This document shows, one piece after another, positions 52,145 through 61,212 of a stretch of DNA of 64,000 nt. Source of the stretch: Endozoicomonas sp. ISHI1 (GTDB taxonomy: Bacteria; Pseudomonadota; Gammaproteobacteria; Pseudomonadales; Endozoicomonadaceae); contig NZ_JAGRPU010000011.1 of the NCBI RefSeq assembly GCF_024606225.1, forward strand, positions 93,444 to 157,443. Direction: 5' to 3'. The notes beneath the pieces were generated by a model. The model had not been told where the DNA came from and made no database searches. It saw only the letters and a program-made list of their open reading frames with translations. Every line of letters starts with the position of its first letter. Positions within the stretch are counted from its first letter, which is position 1. The position numbers and the translations under genes are program-made.

Positions 52145-53272
52145 CTACTTAATATCCACGACCTTCAAATCCTGCTGTTTTTTCAGATCCAGATCGCGGT
52201 AGCGAATCCCGGATTTATCAAAGTCTACCGATGCAAAATCAATCTCTCGAATACGGCTGTTAAACATGGTTTTGTAATAGTATTTCAAGTCTTTGGTATC
52301 CATGGCTGTCGTCCACTGAGTGGAACCCAGAGTGTCGTCTTTGGGGAGTTCATCTCTGGCCAGTACTGCACCAGAAGGAATATCAAAATTGTTCAGGATG
52401 CGCAGTGCTTCCATTGCGGCGGCATAACCGTCTTTGAGTGGGCGTACTGAGTTTCTCAGTGCTGCAGCCCGAACAAATCGGGAAACGGGAGTGTAATCGC
52501 CAGGCAGGCCTATCATGCCCGAACCAGCACCGTGAGGGGCTAACTCCAGATCGCCTACTTTAATGCCCGGTTTCGCTTTAGCGGTAAGGCCGACGTAGTT
52601 TCTCAGGTTTTGCAGATGCCACGGAAATTCTGGACTGTTGGTCAACACGCCGACGGGGTTGTCATAAATACTTAGCTTGCCGCCATGGGTGTACTCCACC
52701 ACAATTGATGCCCCTGAGCGATCTGTCATCATGAAATGAATCGGCGGCACGATATTGCCCAAGCCTTTTTCCTTCACGGGGGCAACATCTACTTTTGGAA
52801 GATTTTGCTTTACCTCTTTTATCGTAGACTGAGTAGTCAGTACCCAGTTGCTGATGTCTTGAGGGCCGATTGTGTTTGCTGCTTTGGCAGGGTCATAGGG
52901 TGGAAACTCGGCGACGCCGGGCAAGTACAGCACTGAAACCGCCAAGCCTCTTACGTTCATTCCATCGATAAGCGACGGTTTGTTCAGGCCATTGATACCA
53001 ACAACTCCGTATTTGGTTTTCCACCTTAAGCCCGGTTTGCCATCGGGTGTGAGACCTGTAAAGGCAGTGTCTCGTGGTATCACCATAATTTTTGATTCCA
53101 GATCGAAGGTTCCCCACTCTTCAGTGCGAGCCTGGATGACCGCATGGTCCTCTGAAACCAGCGTAATGGCTGTACAGGCCAGAGCGGTTGGAGTCTGAAC
53201 AACGGTGATAAGAAGGATTGCGCTTAGAATAAAGGTTGTAACGACCGGTACTTTTAACGAAGGAATGTTCAT
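52145..53272 (-). CDS. Linear amide C-N hydrolase (penicillin V acylase / bile salt hydrolase family)
   Basis: An Ntn-hydrolase, 375 residues from ATG 53272. A signal peptide ends at ALA so that Cys33 becomes the N-terminal nucleophile after cleavage (ACTAITLVSEDHAV). The ARTEEWG (the family's Arg region) and TNSPEFPWHLQNLRNYVGL blocks are also as in the choloylglycine hydrolase family. Signal-peptide-bearing Gram-negative members are periplasmic and some hydrolyse acyl-homoserine lactones, as reported for Pectobacterium; substrate here is unknown (penicillin V, bile salts and N-acyl amides are all possible). A 7-codon TTG extension at 53293 is less likely. It lies alone. Confidence 0.88.
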   Translation of the reverse strand: MNIPSLKVPVVTTFILSAILLITVVQTPTALACTAITLVSEDHAVIQARTEEWGTFDLESKIMVIPRDTAFTGLTPDGKPGLRWKTKYGVVGINGLNKPSLIDGMNVRGLAVSVLYLPGVAEFPPYDPAKAANTIGPQDISNWVLTTQSTIKEVKQNLPKVDVAPVKEKGLGNIVPPIHFMMTDRSGASIVVEYTHGGKLSIYDNPVGVLTNSPEFPWHLQNLRNYVGLTAKAKPGIKVGDLELAPHGAGSGMIGLPGDYTPVSRFVRAAALRNSVRPLKDGYAAAMEALRILNNFDIPSGAVLARDELPKDDTLGSTQWTTAMDTKDLKYYYKTMFNSRIREIDFASVDFDKSGIRYRDLDLKKQQDLKVVDIK

Positions 53273-53445
53273 GAAAAGTGCTCTTTGTGACAAGTCAGGC
53301 GCGAGGAAAGTATAGTCTCTTATTATGAGTTGGCCACCGCTAATCAGTTAAGGGTATGCCAGCAGGTGAGGGTAAATAGCAAGAATTGATGAACGGTTGA
53401 TCGGTGACGATTGTTAATTGGCAGGGGCTGCCCATGACCTAACTA

Positions 53446-53901
53446 TTAATCAGGCAACCAACCTTCCTCCATGATTTGCTCATAACTCCATGGGCATTCA
53501 GGCGGGAAATCATTCGTTTTGCACTGCATATCGTTGGCGGCTAACTTCCTGGCATGTTTATAAGCCTTTAAAAAAATCTCATCCAGCTTATTGTTTAGCC
53601 CCGGGTTTTCTTCCAACTCCTGTTGAATGGCAATTGGTTGCTTGCCGATACTGATCGCCCAACTCCGATACCACTGATCCATGCCATGAAGATCATACTT
53701 TTTCGATTGCATTTGCCATTTAAGCGCATGGAGAAACAACTGCTCAAGAGAACTCTTTAAAGTCCGGTAACGAGCCTTGCCCATGTCTTCAACTTCTTCA
53801 AGCAGATTGTCGATGTCCAACTCGCTGAAACGGCCTTGTCTGATCAACTCGGCTTGTTGGTACGACCAGCTATAGAAATCAGTTTCGTACAAATCGCTCA
53901 T
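53446..53901 (-). CDS. DUF29 family protein, copy 1
   Basis: 151 residues from ATG 53901, preceded by GAGGAG. The DUF29 pattern is plain: [44 protein letters not shown], and near the end WSYEQIMEEGWLP. The fold is helical; function is unknown. The family is amplified in cyanobacteria and in repeat-rich proteobacteria. The second copy at 62965-63432 shares most of these blocks. Confidence 0.9.
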   Translation of the reverse strand: MSDLYETDFYSWSYQQAELIRQGRFSELDIDNLLEEVEDMGKARYRTLKSSLEQLFLHALKWQMQSKKYDLHGMDQWYRSWAISIGKQPIAIQQELEENPGLNNKLDEIFLKAYKHARKLAANDMQCKTNDFPPECPWSYEQIMEEGWLPD

Positions 53902-54081
53902 TGAGGGTCTCCTCTGGTCAATGGTCAGTATACACAATCATCTCTTACCCGACCGCTACCTCTTGGCGATTATAAAACAAGCAATCATGCACCAAAAAAA
54001 CACCTGTGGGGAAAGGAGGGACAAGTTGGCCTGCTTCAAGCTCAGCAGCAAAGTGGCGATATAAAAATCTACTATCTGAGC

Positions 54082-57000
54082 ATGGTTAATGACATGAAAA
54101 CTGGCGGCCCCAATCTTCCTGTAAATGGCCCAAGGGGCAGGCAGGATACACATCAAAATCCATCGATACCCTCCGGTAATACCCAACCCTCGAAGGTCAA
54201 TATGGGCCCCCGGGACGTGTCTGTTCACAAAACGACCGGTGCTGCATTGGAAGGTTTGGAAGGTAAAGCAGGCCAGCACTCCCCTTATGTACCTATCCAC
54301 AAACGGGATGTTGTCATTGAGAAAGTGAAGGGCAGCTTCTGGAACGCCCTCCTGCGAACCTTTTCCACTGCAGCGATGGGGTTCATCCGACTCGGAATGG
54401 GCGTCCTTGGCAACAAGGCCAACGACCAGTTAGATAGCAATAAAAAGTTTGCTGGGGAAAACAAAAAGAAACTGCAGACCTTTATGGCTGAGATGAAATC
54501 CATTCAGGTTAAACAGAATAAATTAAGACAAAAGCTTCCCCACCTGAAACCTGACGAGCAGCATCAATTTGCAGAACTCCAAAAAAGGTTTTTTGAATTA
54601 AGAGCTGAACTGAGCAGGCTGGAGCTAAACATTCAGGGGATCAATCAGACAGAGCCTCTCCTGGAAGCCTGGGATAAGACGATCAAGAAAGAGATGCAAG
54701 ACTTCCTGGCGTTGATCAAAGAGCAAATGGGTCCCGGACTTAAACTGATACATGGGCTTCAACACGTTTTTAAAAAGTCCGAAAAAGGGCCGTCTGCTGG
54801 CAAGGTTTATCACCTCAATCTGGGAGATATGTCGACCAAACTATCGACCGGTGCTGAGCTGAAGGTGCAAAACGTTGGTGTGTTTATAGAGCAGTGTTCT
54901 TTGTCACCCACGGGTGAGCTGACACTGGATATTGCCGATATCAGGGCAGATGTATCGTCAATGGGTGCCAGTGGCGAGGTCGAGCCAATGACTTTATCCG
55001 GAGGCATCCGTATCAAAATGAAGCCTCCGGCCAGTGGCTACTTGCACAAGGCGTTGACCGGCAATATCGTGAAAGCTCCCATGCATCTTTATGGATTGCA
55101 CAAAGCGCTGAAGCCTGTTTTTGATGGCATGTTCACAAACCCGCCTAAATCCAGGTTCAGTGATGTGGCTGAAGTGTCTGTTAAAAGCCTTCAGTTAGAG
55201 AAAAAAGATGGACAAACTTTGGCGCTGCAAGACGCTCCGTTTGCTCACTCGCTGATTGATTTGGTGATCCCGCTAATGTCGGGAAGCTCCAAGCCTCCTC
55301 TTGCAGCATTGGAAGCTGAGAAGCAATGGAAGCATAAAGGATTGGAAGTGGTATGCGAAAATCTGGCCAAAGAAGAAAAAGAGCGAAATGACGATCTTGG
55401 TCAACTCCGGGAAGATATGAAACGCATGCCTGAGGGCGAAGCAAAAGACCGGTGTCAACAAATGGATCATCAAGCGGCCAGCGAGCTGGAAATGGTAGCG
55501 AAAGAGAAAGCAGTCAAAAGCCGCGAGTTAATGTTTAGCAAACAGGCAAGAGACGTTCAGCAAAAACGATTAAAAGATATTGAGTCGTACGTTGAGATGA
55601 ACCGGGTGCTGATCGATCTGGTCTATGGGCTGGCGGCTGTGGCCAATGCCAACCCGGCAGGCTTACAAAAGCATTTTGATATTCCGGAAATGAATATTCC
55701 TGTATCAAATACCTGCTCTGTTGACTTGAATCAGCTCAAGATCAATGTATCTGATTTTTCTTTCAGTGAACGCGGTGTCGTGGAGCTGAGTATTCCGGAG
55801 ATGGCCAGCGATATCACCGTTCAGAACGAAGCGACGGGAGAGAAAAGGTCGGTACCGGTCATCGCCAGAGGCGCAGCTATCAAAATTCGCCCACCCTATG
55901 GACCCCTGGTCAAGGAACTGTTGCAGCTGAAGTTTCCAGTGGACTCCAACACACTGGAAAAAGTCGTTATGCCGATTTATAGGGAGACGGCCAAAAAGAA
56001 GCACTCGGGGGGGGCTCAAATCTCTGATTATTTGGAGATTGATCTGGGTACGGTTTCCTGCCTGACCCGGCAGGGGGAGGTGACTTTCTCAGCGGAGAAA
56101 GATAGCCAGTACCAGCAGCGCAGCGAGGAGTTTGTAAAGAAAACCGGAGACCTGCTTTCGAATGATGTTGATGCAGTGGAGATGTCGTCAGCACTGGCGT
56201 CGGCAGGTTTAACCCAGGAGTCTCAGCAGAAAGTCTGGAAACTCTGTGAAGAGGGCGTTTTTGCTGATCCCGTTGTTTTTGCGCCAGAAAAACTGCAGCA
56301 CCTGGTATTGCCGCTCTCTCAGAACGAATCGCAACAAGAGCCGCAGCAAGAGAGGGTGGATGAACCTGTTCAGGACGAAACTGGTGAAGGTTATAACAGC
56401 TCCACCTCTCTGGATTCATTGAAAGTTGAGCCGCCAGTATCACGGACTTCATCGCTGCCGGAGGTAGAGGTACCCTTGAACACGGAAGTGACTTCCCCTT
56501 TTTCAAAACCGAAATCACCAGAGAACTCAACCCCGGATGCTGAGGTCTCAAAACCTGATCCTGTCGTAACAACTTCAATGGATAGTACGTTTTCAATAGA
56601 TAGTACGCTTTCAATAGATAGTGTGCCCACAGATGACACGCTTTCAATAGATAGTGTGCCGACAAATCCGGAACCTCCGCAGAATGTAATGGCACGATCT
56701 TCTGTTTTTGAGCCTGAACGGCTTCAGTCAACAACAGTTAACGCTCGAATAACCGACGCAGTCACACCACCTTCATCATCGTTAACTGAAAAGGTCGAAG
56801 CATCCAAAGTCGAAACACCCAAAGCCGAAGAAGCACCGGTCAGGAAGCCTTTATCCCAGGCCGTTGTCCAGCCTGCCACAGAAAAGTCACCAGAGGCATT
56901 AAAGTTCAATGACTTGAAAGACTGCGTAGGGGTAATTAATCCACAGTTCCGGACAAAAGATGGAAAAAGGATGGCTGATTTCGAAATGCGAATTGCTCCA

Positions 57001-57285
57001 CAGAGCTTGATGAAAAAACTGTCCTTGTGGATGAGCTTCTTCCTCGGTAAGAAAGAGATGACCGTACAGGTGGTTCTGCCCATTGTCGGAAAAGGTTCGA
57101 GGCTGCAACTTCAGTCACCTTCTGTTCAATTGAAAAAGCAGGATTCTTACAACCCAGCCGTCTGGTTAGCGACTTTTGTGTTCAATCGCAGGCTCAGGAA
57201 GATGCAATACCAGTTGGAGCTGGACCAGGTTGAGCAGCAGAAGCGTCTAAGTCTCGCTCAAAAGTCTCTGGACAGCCCGGCCTGA
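54082..57285 (+). CDS. Large protein of unknown function with duplicated module
   Basis: 1067 residues, no recognised family. Residues 1-75 are polar and disordered-looking, 80-115 contain one amphipathic or hydrophobic stretch, and 115-230 are a Lys/Glu-rich coiled coil. A module at about 243-350 (SPTGELTLDIADI ... GGIRIKMKPP) recurs at about 548-640 (SERGVVELSIPEM ... RGAAIKIRPP), and a third, weaker version may lie at 955-1035. Residues about 430-520 are a second coiled coil. A Ser/Thr/Pro region follows (about 760-920) with STFSIDS/TLSIDSV repeats. No signal peptide. It ends 27 bases from the convergent hlyD gene. This could be a secreted or effector-like protein; that is speculation. Start uncertain: ATG 54082 or 54094. 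Confidence 0.6.
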   Translation: MVNDMKTGGPNLPVNGPRGRQDTHQNPSIPSGNTQPSKVNMGPRDVSVHKTTGAALEGLEGKAGQHSPYVPIHKRDVVIEKVKGSFWNALLRTFSTAAMGFIRLGMGVLGNKANDQLDSNKKFAGENKKKLQTFMAEMKSIQVKQNKLRQKLPHLKPDEQHQFAELQKRFFELRAELSRLELNIQGINQTEPLLEAWDKTIKKEMQDFLALIKEQMGPGLKLIHGLQHVFKKSEKGPSAGKVYHLNLGDMSTKLSTGAELKVQNVGVFIEQCSLSPTGELTLDIADIRADVSSMGASGEVEPMTLSGGIRIKMKPPASGYLHKALTGNIVKAPMHLYGLHKALKPVFDGMFTNPPKSRFSDVAEVSVKSLQLEKKDGQTLALQDAPFAHSLIDLVIPLMSGSSKPPLAALEAEKQWKHKGLEVVCENLAKEEKERNDDLGQLREDMKRMPEGEAKDRCQQMDHQAASELEMVAKEKAVKSRELMFSKQARDVQQKRLKDIESYVEMNRVLIDLVYGLAAVANANPAGLQKHFDIPEMNIPVSNTCSVDLNQLKINVSDFSFSERGVVELSIPEMASDITVQNEATGEKRSVPVIARGAAIKIRPPYGPLVKELLQLKFPVDSNTLEKVVMPIYRETAKKKHSGGAQISDYLEIDLGTVSCLTRQGEVTFSAEKDSQYQQRSEEFVKKTGDLLSNDVDAVEMSSALASAGLTQESQQKVWKLCEEGVFADPVVFAPEKLQHLVLPLSQNESQQEPQQERVDEPVQDETGEGYNSSTSLDSLKVEPPVSRTSSLPEVEVPLNTEVTSPFSKPKSPENSTPDAEVSKPDPVVTTSMDSTFSIDSTLSIDSVPTDDTLSIDSVPTNPEPPQNVMARSSVFEPERLQSTTVNARITDAVTPPSSSLTEKVEASKVETPKAEEAPVRKPLSQAVVQPATEKSPEALKFNDLKDCVGVINPQFRTKDGKRMADFEMRIAPQSLMKKLSLWMSFFLGKKEMTVQVVLPIVGKGSRLQLQSPSVQLKKQDSYNPAVWLATFVFNRRLRKMQYQLELDQVEQQKRLSLAQKSLDSPA

Positions 57286-57292
57286 GGCCGGG
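57276..57292. terminator. Hairpin overlapping the stop codon
   Basis: CCCGGCC (57276-57282), TGA, GGCCGGG (57286-57292): a stem whose loop is the stop codon of the 1067-residue protein; TCTGTTTTC follows. Possibly serves the convergent gene as well. Confidence 0.6.
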
Positions 57293-57312
57293 AGTCTGTT
57301 TTCAAAACACCC

Positions 57313-58749
57313 TCAACGGACATTCAGTGCTTCATCCCGGTAGCGCAAAAAGGGTTCCAGAAAAAATTCCAGCAGTCGGCGTCTACCGGTTTTTACCTCG
57401 GCAGAGACCATCATATCCACATGCAAAGGTTCATTCTGACCGTTAACATTGACAAATTGCTGGTTCAATCGGATGTATACCGGGTACATTAATCCCTGCT
57501 CGCCCAGGTTCCGTGCATCTTTGGAAACCAGCTCAACTACGCCTTGCAGATAGCCAAAAAATGTATATGGAAAAGTTTCTATTTTGATATCGGTCACCAT
57601 CCCCACCTTCACAAAACCGATATCCTTGTTTTCCACCATGACTTCCGCCTGTAGCTGGGCATTGTCCGGAACCAACGACATCAAAGTGACCGCCGGCTGG
57701 ATCACCGAGCCGTCACCCAGCACCGATAATTGTTGTATCGTGCCGTCTTCCGGTGCCCGGATATAACAATTCTGGTTGTGTTCCCTGGCTTTAATAATGC
57801 TGATCTCTAGTTCAGTAATCTTGTCACTGAACTCATTGAGTTTTTCCATGCGTTCATGCCGAAATGCTTTTTGTCTACTTTCTTTTTCGCTAACAAGGGC
57901 TGCCAACTCTGCCTTTGCTTCATTCTGGTGACTCTGTTGGACTTGCAGCTGCTGGCTGGTATCCAGCTGTTTTTCCCTGACGGCTAGCCACTCCAGTCGT
58001 GAAACAAGGCCTTTGTCCAATAATTGCCGAGTCGCTTTTTCATTTTCCAGATGCAGGGGGTTAAGCATTTGCAGTCGATCAATTTCGGCCTGAATCGCCA
58101 TGATTTTTGCCCGGCGCTGACTGATTTGCTGCACTATGGATTGATTGCTGCTCTGATAATGCTGGTAGTCATAATCCAGTAACTGTTGCTGGCGAAACCA
58201 CTGGTCAGGGCTTGGCTTTCCCGAGAGTGGTAGCTTAGCCTGGGTAATCCACTGCTGCAGGTTGGGAGGCGGAGCCAAAGGCGTTTCCGTTGCCGATTCA
58301 AGCAACAATTGCAATCGCCCGACATTGAGTTGGTTGTGCAGCAACATGGCTTCAATCTGGCGAATATCAGCTTCTGGTTCAGTGGGGTTTAGCTTGATCA
58401 GTAATTGGTTTTTATCAACATGCTCACCTTCTGTGACATAAAGGGTATCCACCCGGCCAGCAATCAGTGATTGTATTTCCTTGACCTTGCCCACTGGTAT
58501 TATTCTGCCATTGGCAGTGACTTCGGTGTCAATAAAGCTGAACCAGCTCCAGAGCAAAACAAAAGTCAGCAGGGCACAAATTAGCAACATCAGGACATGA
58601 GCAAACGGTGACGGTGGTGATTCGAGAATTTCAACCGCTGCCGGCAGAAACTCCAGTTCATCTTTTTTGCGCCTGACCTGAGGATGCTTTTTCTCATGGT
58701 GCAGGCTGTCCCTGATCAGCGTGAATATGCGTCCCAATGGTTTAAACAC
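57313..58749 (-). CDS. HlyD-family type I secretion adaptor
   Basis: 478-residue membrane fusion protein linking the ABC exporter to a TolC-type outer-membrane channel. Cytosolic N-terminus (1-48), one membrane helix (about 52-73), a lipoyl half (SLIAGRVDTLYVTEGEHVDKNQLLIKL), long coiled coils (about 150-320), the second lipoyl half (IRAPEDGTIQQLSV) and the beta-barrel tail (GMVTDIKIETFPYTFFGYLQG). The C-terminal motif fits HlyD of RTX-type systems. GTG start at 58749 overlaps the exporter gene by eight bases, so the two are coupled. No TolC gene here. Confidence 0.93.
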   Translation of the reverse strand: MFKPLGRIFTLIRDSLHHEKKHPQVRRKKDELEFLPAAVEILESPPSPFAHVLMLLICALLTFVLLWSWFSFIDTEVTANGRIIPVGKVKEIQSLIAGRVDTLYVTEGEHVDKNQLLIKLNPTEPEADIRQIEAMLLHNQLNVGRLQLLLESATETPLAPPPNLQQWITQAKLPLSGKPSPDQWFRQQQLLDYDYQHYQSSNQSIVQQISQRRAKIMAIQAEIDRLQMLNPLHLENEKATRQLLDKGLVSRLEWLAVREKQLDTSQQLQVQQSHQNEAKAELAALVSEKESRQKAFRHERMEKLNEFSDKITELEISIIKAREHNQNCYIRAPEDGTIQQLSVLGDGSVIQPAVTLMSLVPDNAQLQAEVMVENKDIGFVKVGMVTDIKIETFPYTFFGYLQGVVELVSKDARNLGEQGLMYPVYIRLNQQFVNVNGQNEPLHVDMMVSAEVKTGRRRLLEFFLEPFLRYRDEALNVR

Positions 58750-60889
58750 GTTCTGCTACACCGATTTGTGAAGACCACAGCTGAGCATAGCGGCCACGCT
58801 GTTGAACCAGCTCATTATGGCTGCCATCTTCTTCAATAACCCCTTTTTCGATCACCACAATCCGATCGCAATGACGGATAGTTGAGAGTCGATGGGCGAT
58901 GATGATGACGGTGCGGCCTTTGCAGATAGCCCGCATGTTGTCCTGAATAATTTTTTCTGACTCATAATCCAGAGCTGATGTTGCTTCATCAAAAATCAGG
59001 ATATTGGGCTGGGTGGCCAGTGCTCTGGCTATCGCCAGGCGCTGAAGCTGTCCGCCTGATAGCCCTATGCCGCGCTCACCCAGCTCAGAATTGTAGCCAT
59101 GGGGCATTTCGATAATGAAATCATGGGCTCCGGCCAGTTGGGCTGCAGCGATGACTGATTCCATATCCAGGGTTGGATTCGCAAGAGCAATATTGTCCCG
59201 AATGGTGCCATTAAACAGCACGCTGTCCTGGAGGACGACACCGATCTGGCGTCGGATCCAGGCTGGGTTTAATAGTGAAAGGTTGGCACCATCAATATAA
59301 ACCTTGCCACTTTCTGGTATAAAGAGCCGCTGGATCAGCTTGGTCAGCGTTGACTTGCCAGAGCCTGAACGGCCGGCAATGCCGATCACTTGTCCTGCAG
59401 GAATGTTCAGGTCTATGCGGTTCAGTACTGCGGGGCTCGAAGGGCTGTAGCGAAAAACAACATTTTCAAGCCTGATGGCTCCTTTCATTGCCGGTGGTGA
59501 AGATTGGCTTAAATGACTTTGGGGCTCGGTGGGGGCATTGATGATGTCACCGAGACGGGCGATAGCAATGCGAAATTGCTGAAAGTCTTGCCAGAGTTGG
59601 GCAAGCCTCAGGATGGGGGCAGAAATCTGCCCTGAAATCATATTGAAGGCGATCAATTCGCCTACCGTCATATGCCCATGAATGACCTCCAGAGATCCTT
59701 GCCACATCAACAGGGCAATGAACAGTTTGTTCACCAGCTGTACCGACTGACTGCCGTACATGCCCGTCACCACGGAACGGAAAGAGGCCTGGGCAAAACC
59801 GGCCAGCTGATGTTCCCAGCGCTGGCGCATCTGGGGTTCGATGGCCATGGATTTAAGGGTCTCTACCCCGGTCAGGGTTTCGGTCAGAAATGCCTGGTTA
59901 ATGGCACTGCGGTGAAACAATTCTTCGGTTCTCTGGCGCAGGCGGGGAGTGATCAAAATAGAAATGATAATGTAGAATGGAATCGAGCTGACCACGATCC
60001 AGGCCAGCCGACTGGAATAGAAGAACATGACAGCTATAAACAACAAGCTGAAAAACAGATCAATGACCAGAGTGAGAGCACTGCTGGTCAGGAAATTACG
60101 CACATTTTCCAGCTCACGCACACGAGCCACAACCTGACCCACGGGTCGATTCTGGAAGAAAGCAACAGGAAGTTTCAGCAGGTGCCGGAATAACCAGGTA
60201 CCTAATTCAACATCAACCCGGTTGGTGGTATGTGAAAAAACATAGGTTCTCAAGCCACCCAACATAACCTCAAACAGGGAAATGGCCAGCAGCGCGATAA
60301 CCAGTACATTCAGAGTCATTTCCGCCCGGTGAACCAGCACTTTGTCCATCACCACCTGAAAAACAAGTGGCGTCAGCAGGGCAAATAGCTGTAAGAAAAA
60401 CGAAGCAATCAATATGTCTCTGAACAGTTTTCGAAACTTGACAATAGCCGGTATAAACCAGTTGATATCGAAGTGCTGATTTTTGCCTGGCAGAATGCTT
60501 CGATCAGTCATTAAAATGGCCTGGCCACGCCAGTGACTCCAGAGGTCATCCAAAGAAATTGACTCTGGTCTCATTCCCTCCCGTTGAATCAATGCTTTGC
60601 CATCGCTGATGGCGGCTATAATGAAAAAATGCTCGTTTTTGTCTATGGCAATAAACGGACAGTGTATTTTAGCTAATCGCTGTCGCCTGATTCTAACTTG
60701 TCTGGCTCTCAGTTTCAGTTGTCTGGCGGCTCTGAGCATAGTCAGTGGGGTCAGGTCTTCTCCCTCTGGGCAGAACTCATGTTTGATGACACTCATGTCA
60801 ATGGTTTTCTTCAGGTATTGCGTCATCAATAAAAAGCAAAACAAGCCACTCCCGGCAGATGGCTCGGTATCAGCATCTGTAGTGCCCAT
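58742..60889 (-). CDS. HlyB-type ABC exporter of type I secretion
   Basis: 715 residues from ATG 60889 (AAGGA eight bases upstream). The N-terminal 120 or so residues are a C39 peptidase-like domain that lacks the catalytic Cys at the usual place, as in HlyB, so it probably binds substrate without cleaving it. Six membrane helices span about 145-430. The nucleotide-binding domain has Walker A GRSGSGKS, LSGGQLQRLAIARAL signature, NILIFDEATSALD Walker B and the IAHRLS switch His. Substrates would carry an uncleaved C-terminal signal. Candidates nearby are the 1067-residue protein or an RTX protein elsewhere. Confidence 0.93.
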   Translation of the reverse strand: MGTTDADTEPSAGSGLFCFLLMTQYLKKTIDMSVIKHEFCPEGEDLTPLTMLRAARQLKLRARQVRIRRQRLAKIHCPFIAIDKNEHFFIIAAISDGKALIQREGMRPESISLDDLWSHWRGQAILMTDRSILPGKNQHFDINWFIPAIVKFRKLFRDILIASFFLQLFALLTPLVFQVVMDKVLVHRAEMTLNVLVIALLAISLFEVMLGGLRTYVFSHTTNRVDVELGTWLFRHLLKLPVAFFQNRPVGQVVARVRELENVRNFLTSSALTLVIDLFFSLLFIAVMFFYSSRLAWIVVSSIPFYIIISILITPRLRQRTEELFHRSAINQAFLTETLTGVETLKSMAIEPQMRQRWEHQLAGFAQASFRSVVTGMYGSQSVQLVNKLFIALLMWQGSLEVIHGHMTVGELIAFNMISGQISAPILRLAQLWQDFQQFRIAIARLGDIINAPTEPQSHLSQSSPPAMKGAIRLENVVFRYSPSSPAVLNRIDLNIPAGQVIGIAGRSGSGKSTLTKLIQRLFIPESGKVYIDGANLSLLNPAWIRRQIGVVLQDSVLFNGTIRDNIALANPTLDMESVIAAAQLAGAHDFIIEMPHGYNSELGERGIGLSGGQLQRLAIARALATQPNILIFDEATSALDYESEKIIQDNMRAICKGRTVIIIAHRLSTIRHCDRIVVIEKGVIEEDGSHNELVQQRGRYAQLWSSQIGVAERV

Positions 60890-61212
60890 TGGCAATATCC
60901 TTGTTCTTGGTTCTGTTGCAAAAAAACGCTTCAACCTGAAGGTGCAGTTCGCTAATCCGTTACAGCTGTTTAGTTGAGTCTTGCATTGTAGACTTTCCCG
61001 GCGGTCCCGTTACAAATTTTTTGCATACCATAAAAACTGGTCTTTCAGGCACAGTGAGAAGTTTTTTAGAAGTTTTTTTGTAAGCAGACCCTTGATTAAG
61101 CATGCTACCTTATATGGTCAGCTATTTTAGTTTAGTCGTGAGAGGTTCTCACTTTCGCGGAAATGACTGGAACGGTAAATTCTGCCTTACCGCCCGGGAA
61201 GTAATATTGATC

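Noticed and set aside
53160..53190. Lipoprotein reading of the penicillin V acylase-like protein (Cys after ALA)
   Set aside because: The residues before the Cys do not make a good lipobox, and the family uses exactly this Cys as its catalytic N-terminus.
58742..60889. Bacteriocin exporter with active C39 leader peptidase
   Set aside because: The N-terminal domain lacks the catalytic Cys motif, so the HlyB type fits better.
61102..61212. 37-residue N-terminal extension of the Cys-rich secreted protein
   Set aside because: It would bury the signal peptide-like segment, and its residues are not typical of a leader.
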